This document shows, piece after piece, positions 41,337 through 52,148 of a DNA stretch of 64,000 bases (its first letter is position 1; every line of letters starts with the position of its first letter). A program made the translations under genes and the position numbers. Below the pieces are notes generated by a model. It did not search any database and was not told where the DNA came from. It saw only the letters and a list, made by a program, of their open reading frames with translations. The stretch lies in NCBI RefSeq assembly GCF_000708715.2, contig NZ_JENB01000004.1:1-64000 (forward strand). Reading direction: 5' to 3'. Source of the stretch: Pseudomonas putida W15Oct28. Its GTDB lineage: Bacteria; Pseudomonadota; Gammaproteobacteria; Pseudomonadales; Pseudomonadaceae.

Positions 41337-43010
41337 ATGTCCATGCTCAAAGACCCTTCGAAGAAGTACCGCGCTTTCCCGACCATCGACCTGCCCGACC
41401 GTACCTGGCCGTCGAAAACCATCACCGCCGCGCCGATCTGGTGCAGCTCCGACCTGCGTGATGGCAACCAGTCGCTGATCGAGCCGATGGATTCGGAGAA
41501 GAAACTGCGCTTCTGGAAGACCTTGGTGCAGGTGGGCGTGAAGGAAATCGAAGCCTCGTTCCCGTCTGCCTCGCAGACCGATTTCGACTTCGTGCGTACC
41601 CTGATCGAGGACGGCCACATCCCGGACGACACCACCATCCAGGTGTTGACCCAGGCCCGTGAAGACCTCATCGCACGCACCTTCGAATCGCTGCGCGGTG
41701 CGAAGAAGGCCATCGTCCACCTGTACAACGCCACCAGCCCGTCGTTCCGCCGCATTGTCTTCAACCAGGACAAGCAAGGCGTGAAGGACATCGCGGTCAA
41801 CGCGGCCAAGCTGTTCGTCAAGTACGCTGCCCAGCAGCCGGAAACCCAGTGGACCTTCCAGTACTCGCCAGAAACCTTCAGCGCCACCGAGATGGACTTC
41901 GCCAAGGAAGTCTGCGACGCGGTCATCGAAGTGTGGAACCCGACGCCTGAGCACAAGATCATCCTCAACCTGCCGGCCACCGTGGAAGTGTCCACGCCGA
42001 ACATCTACGCCGACCAGATCGAGTGGTTCTGCCGCAACGTCAGCCGCCGCGACAGCGTGATCATCAGCCTGCACTGCCACAACGACCGTGGTACCGGCAT
42101 CGCCGCCACCGAGCTGGGCCTGATGGCCGGTGCCGACCGCGCCGAAGGCTGCCTGTTCGGCAACGGCGAGCGTACCGGCAACGTCGACCTGGTGACCCTG
42201 GCACTGAACCTCTACACCCAAGGCATCGACCCGTTGCTGGACTTCTCCGACATCGACGGCGTGCGCAAGGTGGTCGAGGAGTGCAACCAGCTGCCGGTAC
42301 ACCCGCGCCACCCGTACGTGGGCGACCTGGTCCACACCGCGTTCTCCGGCTCGCACCAGGATGCCATCCGCAAAGGCTTCGCCAAGCAGCAGGAAGGCGA
42401 ACGGTGGGAAGTGCCGTACCTGCCGATCGACCCGGCCGACCTCGGCCGCAGCTACGAGGCGGTGATCCGCGTCAACAGCCAGTCGGGCAAAGGCGGCATT
42501 ACCTACCTGCTCGAACAGGAATACGGCATCAGCCTGCCGCGCCGCATGCAGATCGAGTTCAGCCAGGTGGTGCAGGGTGAAACCGACCGCCTGGGCCTGG
42601 AAATGACTGCCAAGCAGATCTACAGCCTGCTGCAGAAGGAATACCTCCAGGCTAACGCGCCGTACGCACTGGTCAGCCACCGCTTACAGGAAGAAAACGG
42701 CCACAGCGCCGTGGAAGTGGAAGTGGCCGGCGAAGGCGAAACCACCCTGCACTGGCGCGGCAAGGGCAATGGCGCCCTGGAAGCCCTGGTGGCCGGTTTG
42801 CCGATTTCGGTGGAAATCATGGACTACAACGAGCACGCCATTGGCGCGGGCACCAATGCCAAGGCCGCGGCCTACATTGAACTGCGTGTGGCCGGTGGCC
42901 GCCCGGTGCATGGTGTGGGCATCGATGAAAACATCACCACGGCCAGCTTCAAGGCATTGTTCAGTGCGTTGAACCGCTCGCTGAGCCAGCAGGATGCCAA
43001 GGCCGCCTGA
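41337..43010 (+). CDS. leuA: 2-isopropylmalate synthase (LeuA)
   Basis: LeuA condenses acetyl-CoA with 2-ketoisovalerate, the first step of leucine synthesis. The 557-residue protein is the long (actinobacterial/Pseudomonas-like) form. The N-terminal TIM barrel has [17 protein letters not shown] and the metal-binding [28 protein letters not shown] follows. The C-terminal LeuA allosteric domain ends with [13 protein letters not shown] and [18 protein letters not shown] lies nine bases before the ATG. A strong terminator follows. Confidence 0.96.
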   Translation: MSMLKDPSKKYRAFPTIDLPDRTWPSKTITAAPIWCSSDLRDGNQSLIEPMDSEKKLRFWKTLVQVGVKEIEASFPSASQTDFDFVRTLIEDGHIPDDTTIQVLTQAREDLIARTFESLRGAKKAIVHLYNATSPSFRRIVFNQDKQGVKDIAVNAAKLFVKYAAQQPETQWTFQYSPETFSATEMDFAKEVCDAVIEVWNPTPEHKIILNLPATVEVSTPNIYADQIEWFCRNVSRRDSVIISLHCHNDRGTGIAATELGLMAGADRAEGCLFGNGERTGNVDLVTLALNLYTQGIDPLLDFSDIDGVRKVVEECNQLPVHPRHPYVGDLVHTAFSGSHQDAIRKGFAKQQEGERWEVPYLPIDPADLGRSYEAVIRVNSQSGKGGITYLLEQEYGISLPRRMQIEFSQVVQGETDRLGLEMTAKQIYSLLQKEYLQANAPYALVSHRLQEENGHSAVEVEVAGEGETTLHWRGKGNGALEALVAGLPISVEIMDYNEHAIGAGTNAKAAAYIELRVAGGRPVHGVGIDENITTASFKALFSALNRSLSQQDAKAA

Positions 43011-43025
43011 GTAATACCGGCATGC

Positions 43026-43057
43026 AAAAAGCCCGCTTCCTGGAAGCGGGCTTTTTT
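43026..43057 (+). terminator. Rho-independent terminator of leuA
   Basis: GCCCGCTTC and GAAGCGGGC form a nine-base-pair stem with the loop CTG, followed by TTTTTT. The preceding AAAAA means it could also work for the convergent gene on the minus strand. Confidence 0.92.
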
Positions 43058-43072
43058 ATTAAAAGTAGCCGT

Positions 43073-43786
43073 TCACGCGACGGAGTAATCGAAGGTCCAC
43101 CGCCTGGCGCCTGGCTCTTTCTTATATTGATTGAACAAGACAGCCTGATTGACCTGCTTCCAGGTCAGCGGTTTTATTGATTTTTCCAGCTTCACCGGAA
43201 CAAGCTGATCGCAGACCACCGAAGAAAGCAGGGTAAGGTCTTCCCGCACCAGCCGCCCATCGTTATCGAATATTTCTGCATGCCTGGAGTAAGGGACCAT
43301 CCCGGCAAGCGTCCCCGCAGACGTCAAATGGTGAGCGTAAACCAGGTGCACTTGATACACCATGATTGTTCCTTCTCCTTTGACCTTAAGGGTGCGCTTG
43401 ATTGATTCAGAACTACTGATAGTTTCTGTCACCGAGAACATGGCGGAGAGTTCCGCCCCCACGTTGACTGCTCCGAAGTCAGCAGAGAAGCCTACTGAAA
43501 ACTCGACACCTTTGGAAAAGCTCTTGCTGAAGCCCTCGCAAACAACCACTTCACGCTCATGCTCCGTCTGTACATTGGATCGAATCGTGGCGACATGCTG
43601 CAAGTAGGCAAAGACGGGGCGCGTATAGGTGGCCCAATCCTGGTTGCCACAGTGCACATCACCGTATTTCGTATCACCATCAATCCAGCATCCGGCCTTG
43701 AGTTCGTCGCCTATCAGGTACTGCTCGATTTCGTACGACCCTCTCATCAACGGATACTGAATAATCTCATCTACTGGGTTACTCAT
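43073..43786 (-). CDS. Monalysin-like beta-pore-forming toxin, with amphipathic hairpin
   Basis: The 237-residue protein resembles monalysin, the pore-forming toxin of P. entomophila. No signal peptide is seen. Residues 84-135 have the alternating polar/hydrophobic pattern of a transmembrane beta hairpin (GFSKSFSKGVEFSVGF, SADFGAVNVGAELSAMF). Other segments shared with the neighbouring gene are SYEIEQYLIGDE, GCWIDGDTKYGD, TRPVFAYLQ and VYAH. I recall two hypothetical proteins of P. putida F1 being named as monalysin homologues, probably this pair. The ATG at 43786 was chosen over an upstream GTG. Base composition is visibly less GC-rich than the neighbours. Confidence 0.68.
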   Translation of the reverse strand: MSNPVDEIIQYPLMRGSYEIEQYLIGDELKAGCWIDGDTKYGDVHCGNQDWATYTRPVFAYLQHVATIRSNVQTEHEREVVVCEGFSKSFSKGVEFSVGFSADFGAVNVGAELSAMFSVTETISSSESIKRTLKVKGEGTIMVYQVHLVYAHHLTSAGTLAGMVPYSRHAEIFDNDGRLVREDLTLLSSVVCDQLVPVKLEKSIKPLTWKQVNQAVLFNQYKKEPGARRWTFDYSVA

Positions 43787-43805
43787 TGGCTTCAGCCCCA
43801 CCGGT

Positions 43806-44528
43806 TCAGTACTGCAAGAATTTGCTATTCACTGCCTGCTCATCAAAGCTCCAGCCATTGGAGCCAGTCGCTTCAAATGCCAAGTTGAATACCAGGTGGT
43901 AAATCATCTTGCGCGAAATTGGCGCATTGATTTCAATTGACGCAGGCCTTACCAATACCAAATCCGTGGAAACGGTGGAGAGAAAGAAAACCCCATCGTT
44001 ATTGCCCTGCGCAGATACCGGCTGCACCGAAAAAAAATCAGCGCACTCGGGTGTGCCCTCTTTCAACCAATGCGCGTAGACCAATTTCATCTGGCAAGCC
44101 ATATAGCGCTCGGCCCCTGATACCCGTACCGTGTGCCCAACCGATGAGTGCGGCTGCCAATTTTCCGAAGGACAAACGCCAGGTAGCAATTCCGAGACTA
44201 CATTGACCAACTCAAGCGCTTTGGGGGCAGAAAAGCGCTCGGGCTCATGAGCAAACCAGACTTCATGCCCACTGGATCGAGAGATCTCAAGCTCACATTC
44301 CTCAGCCCCTAAGGCTGCATGGGTGCCCAAGTAATCCAGGTAGGCAAAAACAGGGCGGGTAAGCACATTTTTGTTTCCTGCCGGAAGCGCAAAACTGCCA
44401 TGAACAGTTTCACCTTCCACCCAACACCCGCGATGAAACTCATCTTCGCCAACGAGATACTTCTCAATCAGGTAGGAGCCACTGAAACTCGGAAAGTCAT
44501 CGGGTGACAAAAATTCATACTCTGCCAT
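43806..44528 (-). CDS. Monalysin-like protein lacking the amphipathic hairpin
   Basis: The 240-residue protein is a diverged paralogue of the downstream gene: SYLIEKYLVGEDE, GCWVEGETVHGSF, TRPVFAYLDYLGT, MKLVYAHWLKEGT and WSFDEQ align. The central segment (about residues 80-140) has no alternating beta-hairpin pattern; it contains prolines and charged residues (FAHEPERFSAPKALEL). It may be a regulatory or partner subunit, or a degenerate copy. The start follows GAGG and lies 169 bases from the eda stop. The two genes probably form an operon, with 19 bases between them. Confidence 0.6.
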   Translation of the reverse strand: MAEYEFLSPDDFPSFSGSYLIEKYLVGEDEFHRGCWVEGETVHGSFALPAGNKNVLTRPVFAYLDYLGTHAALGAEECELEISRSSGHEVWFAHEPERFSAPKALELVNVVSELLPGVCPSENWQPHSSVGHTVRVSGAERYMACQMKLVYAHWLKEGTPECADFFSVQPVSAQGNNDGVFFLSTVSTDLVLVRPASIEINAPISRKMIYHLVFNLAFEATGSNGWSFDEQAVNSKFLQY

Positions 44529-44643
44529 CGCACACCTCTAAATAGTATTGGGGTGCACGAGACTAATTTGCCTGGCCGACCGCGCCTATATGTTCATTTT
44601 TCCTCACCAGGAAACGTTCTATAGGAAATGAAATTTTCGGGGC

Positions 44644-44672
44644 AAAAAAAAGGGGCGCCGACCAAGCGCCCC
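44644..44672 (-). terminator. Terminator of the zwf-pgl-eda operon
   Basis: On the minus strand GGGGCGC and GCGCCCC form a seven-base-pair stem followed by a run of eight T residues (44644-44651). It lies 26 bases after the eda stop codon. Confidence 0.9.
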
Positions 44673-44697
44673 ATAAGCCGTAAAGCACACAACAAAT

Positions 44698-45378
44698 TCA
44701 GTTGGCGTCCAGCAGCACCATCGCCTCCGCGCTGCACGCCTCGATCCGCGCCCAGTCGCCGTTCTTGATCCAGCTGCTGTCGAGCATCCAGGTGCCGCCT
44801 ACGCACATCACATTGGGCAACGCCATGTAGTTGCGCACGTTGGCCGGGTTCACGCCGCCGGTTGGACAGAAACGAATATCGCCGAACGGGCCGCCAAAGG
44901 CCTTGATCGCCGCCACGCCGCCGCTGATTTCCGCCGGGAACAACTTGAAGCGGCGGTAACCCAGGGCATAGCCCATCATGATTTCAGATGGCGTGCTGAT
45001 GCCTGGCAGCAGCGGGATTTCACTGTCCACGCCCGCTTCGAGAATGTCCTGGGTAATGCCCGGGGTAACGACGAACTGTGCGCCGGCAGCCTCGACGGCG
45101 GTGAACATGCTGCGATCCAGCACGGTGCCGGCCCCTACGCACAACTCCGGGCGCTGCTCACGCAGCACCTGGATGGCTTTGAGCCCATGCTGCGAGCGCA
45201 GGGTCACTTCCAGGGTACGGATACCGCCGGCGGCCAGGGCATCAGCCAGCGGCAGGATGTCTTGCTCACGGGCGATGGTGATTACCGGCAGGATGCGCGC
45301 CTTTTCGCAGATGGCGTCGATCCGGGCGGCCTTGTCGGCCATCGAGAGCTTTGGCTGTGGGCGTTCGAGGGTGGTCAT
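44698..45378 (-). CDS. eda: 2-dehydro-3-deoxyphosphogluconate aldolase (Eda)
   Basis: Eda splits KDPG into pyruvate and glyceraldehyde-3-phosphate, the last step of the Entner-Doudoroff pathway. The 226-residue class I aldolase has the Schiff-base lysine in RRFKLFPAE, the Glu of TLEVTLRS and CPTGGVNPANV phosphate-binding loop. I start at ATG 45378, with AAGGA nine bases upstream. It is the third gene of zwf-pgl-eda. Confidence 0.96.
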   Translation of the reverse strand: MTTLERPQPKLSMADKAARIDAICEKARILPVITIAREQDILPLADALAAGGIRTLEVTLRSQHGLKAIQVLREQRPELCVGAGTVLDRSMFTAVEAAGAQFVVTPGITQDILEAGVDSEIPLLPGISTPSEIMMGYALGYRRFKLFPAEISGGVAAIKAFGGPFGDIRFCPTGGVNPANVRNYMALPNVMCVGGTWMLDSSWIKNGDWARIEACSAEAMVLLDAN

Positions 45379-45395
45379 GACAGTGGATCCTTGGC

Positions 45396-46095
45396 TCATG
45401 GGCACCAGTAGATGTCCAGGGGGTCGTGAAGAAAAGCGCGAATCGGCATTTCAGTAAGGTCGTTGCCAGCCAGCGCGGCGCGCAGGGTAGCGAGTTTGCC
45501 CGGCCCTTGCACGGACAGCGCGATGAAGGCGGCGCTGGCCAGCAGCGAACGGGTCATCGACAGGCGCTGGTGGGGCACGCTCGGCGCCAGCAACGGCAGG
45601 CAGCGACGCGGGCCGGCAAGGTCCAGGCCTGCTTCCAGGTTGGGGCTGGCGGGGAATAGCGAGGCGGTATGGCCATCGTCACCCATGCCCAGCACCAGCA
45701 CGTCGATCGGCGGCAGCCCGGCCAAGGCCTGGTCTGCCTTGAGGGCAGCGGCCTCAAGGTTCTCCGCCTGCTGGTACAGGCCAACAAAGCGGGCCTTGGC
45801 CGCCGCACCCTTGAGCAGGTGGCGGGCCAACAGGCCAGCGTTGCTATCAGCGTGCTCCACCGGCACCCAGCGCTCATCGGCCAGGCTGACGGTGACCTTG
45901 GCCCAGTCCAGGTTTTCACTGGCCAGCTGCTCAAGGAATGGCACCGGGCTGCGGCCACCGGACAGCACCACGCAGGCCTGGCCCTTGGCAGCAATGGCTG
46001 CACGAAGGCGTTCAGCCACGTCATGGGCCAGGGTTGCAGCCAGCGTCTTGGCGTCCGCCAGGTCGTGAACCTTCACGGCTGCCGGCAACTTCAGT

Positions 46096-46109
<14 letters not shown>
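45396..46109 (-). CDS. pgl: 6-phosphogluconolactonase (Pgl)
   Basis: Pgl hydrolyses 6-phosphogluconolactone to 6-phosphogluconate. The 237-residue protein has [26 protein letters not shown] and [15 protein letters not shown], all typical of the DevB/Pgl family. The ATG at 46109 overlaps the end of zwf by 14 bases, and eda starts 17 bases after pgl ends, so the three genes form one transcription unit. Confidence 0.95.
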
Positions 46110-47565
<1,456 letters not shown>

Positions 47566-47768
47566 GATGTAGGTTCTTTCCTAAAGTTGGTCTAGGAATA
47601 CCGCTTTCGAATACGGTTTTCAAGGGATAATGTAGTAAAAACCACAACATTACACACAAGTATTACAGACAAGTGGTGCGCCACCCGCACCGACAAGTAC
47701 GATAGACGACCGTGCAAAAAGCCTGCTGCTTCGTCAGCCGGCTGTCTTCCCGACCCAAGGACACACCC
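47566..47768. promoter_or_regulatory. zwf-hexR divergent control region
   Basis: The 203-base region holds a candidate HexR operator, TGTAGT-AAAA-ACCACA at 47631-47646, with the same 6-4-6 layout as the site before gap-1. Immediately after it is a tandem direct repeat, ATTACACACAAGT (47649-47661) and ATTACAGACAAGT (47662-47674). HexR is known to repress zwf in P. putida and is relieved by KDPG. Confidence 0.6.
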
Positions 47769-48641
47769 ATGGACCGCGTGCGAAACCTCCTGGAGCAGAT
47801 CCAGGGACGCCTCGACGAGCTGAACAAGGCCGAACGCAAAGTCGCCGAAGTCATCCTGCTCAACCCGCAACAAGCCACCCGTTTCAGCATTGCTGCGCTG
47901 GCCCAGGCGGCCAAGGTGAGCGAACCTACCGTCAACCGTTTCTGCCGCTCGTTCGGCGTCAGCGGCTACCCCGAACTCAAGCTGCAACTGGCGCAGAGCC
48001 TGGCCAGCGGCGCCGCCTACGTCAGCCGCGCAGTAGAGGCCGACGATGACCCGGCTGCCTACACCCAGAAGATCTTCGCCAGTGCCATCGCCTCGCTCGA
48101 CGGCGCCTGCCAACAGCTGGACCCTCAGCAGGTCAGCCGCGCCGTGGACATGATGATCCAGGCCCGGCAGATCCACTTCTTCGGCCTGGGCGCCTCGGCC
48201 CCGGTGGCCCTGGACGCCCAGCACAAGTTCTTCCGTTTCAACCTGGCGGTGTCGGCCCACGCCGATGTGCTGATGCAACGCATGCTGGCCTCGGTGGCCC
48301 ACACCGGCGACCTGTTCGTGATCATTTCCTACACCGGGCGCACCCGCGAACTGGTCGAAGTGGCCCGCCTGGCCCGTGAAAACGGCGCCTCGGTGCTGGG
48401 CCTGACCGCCGCCGGCTCGCCGCTGGCCAACGCCTGCAGCCTGAGCCTGCACATTCCGTTGCCGGAGGACACCGACATCTACATGCCGATGACCTCGCGG
48501 ATCATCCAGCTGACGGTGCTTGATGTACTGGCCACCGGCATGACCCTGCGCCGCGGCGTCGACTTCCAGCCGCACCTGCGCAAGATCAAGGAAAGCCTGA
48601 ACGCCAGCCGCTACCCGATCGAGGACGACGAACTCAACTGA
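47769..48641 (+). CDS. hexR: HexR, RpiR-family repressor of glucose metabolism
   Basis: HexR represses zwf-pgl-eda, edd-glk and gap-1 and responds to KDPG. The 290-residue protein has an N-terminal RpiR helix-turn-helix ([24 protein letters not shown]) and a C-terminal SIS sugar-phosphate-binding domain ([33 protein letters not shown]). I start at ATG 47769, preceded by AAGGA. The stop overlaps the convergent mutarotase gene by eight bases. Confidence 0.95.
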   Translation: MDRVRNLLEQIQGRLDELNKAERKVAEVILLNPQQATRFSIAALAQAAKVSEPTVNRFCRSFGVSGYPELKLQLAQSLASGAAYVSRAVEADDDPAAYTQKIFASAIASLDGACQQLDPQQVSRAVDMMIQARQIHFFGLGASAPVALDAQHKFFRFNLAVSAHADVLMQRMLASVAHTGDLFVIISYTGRTRELVEVARLARENGASVLGLTAAGSPLANACSLSLHIPLPEDTDIYMPMTSRIIQLTVLDVLATGMTLRRGVDFQPHLRKIKESLNASRYPIEDDELN

Positions 48642-49488
48642 GCCGGTGCGCCTGCAGGCGCAGGTGCGCGCGCTGCCCCGGCGCCAGGCTCAGGCCCTCG
48701 CCACTGCCGCTGGCAGCCTCGACGCAGACAAAGCGCTGGCTTTCGCGGCCAGTCACGCCCATCAGCGGTCGGTTGCCCGGGTGCCAGACCACGGTGTCGT
48801 CGCTGTCGCCGGTATCGATGCACAGCTCGCGCTGCCAGGCCGGGTCCTGCAGTTGCACCCGCGGCGTGCCCGGGTACACCTTCTGACAGCCGCCCTTGAG
48901 CTTCAGCGCGCCCTCTTCACGGCAGGCCTGGCGGTTGAGGCGGTCGTAACCTTCGATATCCTCCAGCCCAGACAGCGCTATCTCGGACACGTCGCTGATA
49001 CGCCAGTAGGCCAGCAGCGCATGGCTCAGCTGGCAGGGTTCGCTGTCCTGGTGCTCGGTGCTCAGGCTCAGCTCCATCCGGCTACCTAGCCTTGCGTGCA
49101 GGTCGACCTGCCAGTCGCACAGGTCCAGGCGCCACTTCAAGGTCACGCCCTCCTCGTCTTCGCGGCTGTCCACCAGCTTCCAGTCCAGCAGGCGCGCCCA
49201 GCCATGGGCCGGCCACAGGTCCTCGCTGGGGTGGCGGCCATACCACGGCCAGCACACCGGCACGCCGCCACGTATGGCCCCCACCTGCGGCCACTGCTCG
49301 GCGCACCACAGCCACGGCCGTTCACCTGCCGGCTGAAAGTGCAGCAGCTGCGCACCCTGGCGGCTGAACACCGCCTGGCAACGGGGGTGATCGATGATCA
49401 GCACATCGCGCTGCTGGTAACGCTCCCACTCGAATGTCGGCCTTGGCCGCTGCGAGGAAAAGAAGCGATGGAGCGGATGTTCGGGCAT
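48634..49488 (-). CDS. D-hexose-6-phosphate mutarotase (YeaD-like)
   Basis: The 284-residue aldose-1-epimerase-fold protein interconverts anomers of glucose-6-phosphate and related sugars. Visible motifs are [34 protein letters not shown] with the following HGWAR (catalytic His) and the DDTVVWHPG region. It lies downstream of oprB on the same strand with a 117-base gap, and overlaps the end of convergent hexR. It probably supports flux into the Entner-Doudoroff pathway. Confidence 0.9.
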   Translation of the reverse strand: MPEHPLHRFFSSQRPRPTFEWERYQQRDVLIIDHPRCQAVFSRQGAQLLHFQPAGERPWLWCAEQWPQVGAIRGGVPVCWPWYGRHPSEDLWPAHGWARLLDWKLVDSREDEEGVTLKWRLDLCDWQVDLHARLGSRMELSLSTEHQDSEPCQLSHALLAYWRISDVSEIALSGLEDIEGYDRLNRQACREEGALKLKGGCQKVYPGTPRVQLQDPAWQRELCIDTGDSDDTVVWHPGNRPLMGVTGRESQRFVCVEAASGSGEGLSLAPGQRAHLRLQAHRLS

Positions 49489-49605
49489 GGTTCAGAGCTC
49501 TTGTTGTTTGAGATAGCGCTGTCTCGGCCTATCCCCGACAACCACTGCAGGCCAGTGGATGCCGGGAACCGAAAAGGGATTGGCGTAAATTTACAACAAA
49601 TGCCC

Positions 49606-50949
49606 TCAGAATGACGACTGAATCTTCAAGCCTGCGACCAGCGCGTTGTCCACTTCATCCACCCCGCCCGGGCTCTTGATGTACTGCAGGTTGGGCCGCA
49701 CGGTCAGCCAGTTGGTGACGTGGAAGCCGTAATAGAGCTCGGCGTTGTACTCGGTGCGTTGCAGCGGCACGAAGCCTGGGTTGTCGTAATCGTTGATACC
49801 GCTCTGGGCGTTGAGCAGTTCAGCGCGCTTCTTAACGTCGTCATTCACATGAATACGCGCCACACCGAAGCCGATGTCATCCTTGGGCCTGGCGTCGAAG
49901 GCGCCTTTGTAGACCAGCCCCACCTGCTGGTAGTTATCGACCACGTTGGTAGCCTTGTCGTGCACGGTGAAGTTGGCGAACAGGCTGAGGCCTCGGTTGA
50001 CGTCGCCACCTTGGGCAGTGACCTGCTGCTGCGCCACTACCCACCAACCGTGCTTGCTGGAATGCGACTTGAAGGCCCCGCCGCTCAGCGCCTGCGGGTT
50101 GCCGTTGACGTCGTCGAACACATCGTCGGCCTTGGCCGTGCTGTAGTAGTAGCCCAGGCGGTACTCGCCCGGCAGGCCGTTGACCTTGGGCGACCACACC
50201 GCTTCCACCGGCAATATCGCCCCCTTGGTGCCGCTGCCGCTGAGCTTGAAGCCGTTGCCGGTTTCCAGGTTGGAGGGGTTCTGCTCGAAGGCGCCGACCT
50301 GTACGAAGAATTCCGGGGTGATGTTGTATTTCACCCGCAGCGCCCACTGGCTGACCGGCCAGTTGTACCAGATGCCGCCCACCCAGTTGCCCACCTGGGA
50401 GCCACAGAAGGCCAGGTTCTGGAAGTCGCAGGGGAAGCTGTTGAAGTCCTCGCCCTCGCCGAAGCGACCGAACTTCACGTCCAGCGCGCCGTCGAAGTAC
50501 TTCTGCTTGATCCACATCTGGGTCAGGCGCCAGGTCTGGCCGCGGCCCCACACTTCCTGCACCGAGCTGAACTGCCCGGCCCGCGGGTCGCTGATGCGGT
50601 CGTTGGACAGGTTGCGGCCGCTGCGCTCGGTGATCGCCAGCTTGAACTCGGCATCGTGCCAACCGAAGATCTTCTGCAAATCCAGGTGTGCGCCAAGGGC
50701 AAACTGGTCGCTGTAGCGTGCAGTCTTGTCGTCGTTGTAGCCGCCGTGCAGGTTGCCAGCCACCTCGCCGACGTAGTCGAGGGTGAAGTCGTAGCCCTTG
50801 TCCAGCAGCTCGGTACGGGTGCCGCCCCAGTCGCCGGTCATCCATTTCGATTCGCTGGAAAAGGCCTCGGCAGCCTGCGCGCCGCTGCTGCCGACAACGG
50901 CGAGCAAAGCCAGCGAGCCCAATGTCCTGATACGTTTGCGCTGTTCCAT
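49606..50949 (-). CDS. oprB: Carbohydrate-selective porin OprB
   Basis: OprB is the outer-membrane channel for glucose. The 447-residue protein has a signal peptide ending in GSSGAQA and a beta-barrel sequence with WMTGDWGGTRTELLDKGYDF near the N-terminus, the signature of the OprB family, and ending in a C-terminal Phe. It is the last gene of gtsABCD-oprB, 41 bases after gtsD. Confidence 0.95.
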   Translation of the reverse strand: MEQRKRIRTLGSLALLAVVGSSGAQAAEAFSSESKWMTGDWGGTRTELLDKGYDFTLDYVGEVAGNLHGGYNDDKTARYSDQFALGAHLDLQKIFGWHDAEFKLAITERSGRNLSNDRISDPRAGQFSSVQEVWGRGQTWRLTQMWIKQKYFDGALDVKFGRFGEGEDFNSFPCDFQNLAFCGSQVGNWVGGIWYNWPVSQWALRVKYNITPEFFVQVGAFEQNPSNLETGNGFKLSGSGTKGAILPVEAVWSPKVNGLPGEYRLGYYYSTAKADDVFDDVNGNPQALSGGAFKSHSSKHGWWVVAQQQVTAQGGDVNRGLSLFANFTVHDKATNVVDNYQQVGLVYKGAFDARPKDDIGFGVARIHVNDDVKKRAELLNAQSGINDYDNPGFVPLQRTEYNAELYYGFHVTNWLTVRPNLQYIKSPGGVDEVDNALVAGLKIQSSF

Positions 50950-50990
50950 CCCTTTGCGTCCTCTTTTTTCTTATTGATGGTGTAGACGAG

Positions 50991-52145
50991 TCAACGGCCT
51001 TTGAAGTGAGCCACGTTGTCCTTTGCGGTTGCGCCCGTGCTGGCCAGGTGTAAGCGCTCGCCACTGTCGGCGTCGAACAGCAGCACCCGGGCCGGGTCGA
51101 ATTGCAGGTTGAGGGTGTCACCTACACGGCACGCCACATCCGGCGCCAGGCGGCAACACACCTTGGTCTGGTTGAGGGTGACGAACACCAGCAGGTCCGG
51201 GCCGGTAGGTTCGGTAACCTGCACCTCGGCGCGAATAGCCGGCAAACCATTGCCCTCTGCAGCGCCCAGGGCGATCTGCTCAGGGCGGATGCCCAGGATG
51301 ATCTCGCGGCCATCCAGTTCGTCAGCCGCCAGCCCCAGCGGCAACTCGCAGCGCGCCTGGCCGCTGTCCAGCAGCGCCAGCCAGCGGCCATCCTGCCTGG
51401 CCAAACGCCCCGGAATGAAGTTCATCGGCGGCGAACCGATGAAACTGGCGACAAACTGGTTGGCCGGGTCGTTGTAGATCTGCTGCGGGGTGCCGAACTG
51501 CTGAATGATGCCGTCCTTCATCACCGCCACCTTGTCACCCAGGGTCATGGCCTCGATCTGGTCATGGGTGACGTACACGGTGGTGGTCTTCAGGCGCTGG
51601 TGCATCAGTTTCATTTCGGTGCGCATCTCCACCCGCAGCTTGGCGTCGAGGTTGGACAGCGGTTCATCGAACAGGTAGATCTTCGGCCGTCGCGCCAGCG
51701 CCCGGCCCATGGCTACCCGTTGCTGCTGGCCACCGGACAGTTGTGCCGGCTTGCGCGCCAGCAGGTGCTCGATTTGCAGCAGCTTGGCCACTCGCGTCAC
51801 TTCTTCGTCGATGGCCGCCTGCGGCATCTTGCGGATCTTCAGGCCGAATTCGATGTTCTCGCGCACGCTCATGGTGGGGTACAGCGCGTAAGACTGGAAG
51901 ACCATGGCGATGTCACGGTCCTTGGGGCTCATGCCACTGACGTCCTGCTCATCGATGAGGATCGCACCGCCGGTGATCTGCTCCAGGCCGGCGATGCAGT
52001 TCATCAAGGTCGATTTGCCACAGCCAGAGGGGCCGACCAGGATCAGGAACTCGCCATCCTTGATCGACAGCTGGATGTCCTTGAGGGTGTCCGGCAGGCC
52101 GCTGCCGTAGGTCTTGTTCACATTGCGAAGTTCGAGCGTTGCCAT
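50991..52145 (-). CDS. gtsD: Glucose ABC transporter ATP-binding protein (GtsD, MalK-like)
   Basis: The 384-residue ATPase energises glucose uptake. It has Walker [10 protein letters not shown], the Q-loop [10 protein letters not shown], the signature [19 protein letters not shown], Walker [14 protein letters not shown] and the C-terminal TOBE/OB regulatory part of MalK-type proteins. It starts three bases after gtsC ends. Confidence 0.95.
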   Translation of the reverse strand: MATLELRNVNKTYGSGLPDTLKDIQLSIKDGEFLILVGPSGCGKSTLMNCIAGLEQITGGAILIDEQDVSGMSPKDRDIAMVFQSYALYPTMSVRENIEFGLKIRKMPQAAIDEEVTRVAKLLQIEHLLARKPAQLSGGQQQRVAMGRALARRPKIYLFDEPLSNLDAKLRVEMRTEMKLMHQRLKTTTVYVTHDQIEAMTLGDKVAVMKDGIIQQFGTPQQIYNDPANQFVASFIGSPPMNFIPGRLARQDGRWLALLDSGQARCELPLGLAADELDGREIILGIRPEQIALGAAEGNGLPAIRAEVQVTEPTGPDLLVFVTLNQTKVCCRLAPDVACRVGDTLNLQFDPARVLLFDADSGERLHLASTGATAKDNVAHFKGR

Positions 52146-52148
52146 GAC

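Noticed and set aside
41280..42680. 466-residue minus-strand frame opposite leuA
   Set aside because: It is antisense to leuA and has a shadow-type composition.
43073..44528. Tandem pair as a toxin-antitoxin system
   Set aside because: The two proteins are clear paralogues of similar length, unlike typical toxin-antitoxin pairs.
49585..49594. Palindrome GTAAATTTAC between oprB and the mutarotase gene as a HexR site
   Set aside because: It is only ten bases and does not fit the 6-4-6 pattern shared by the zwf and edd sites.
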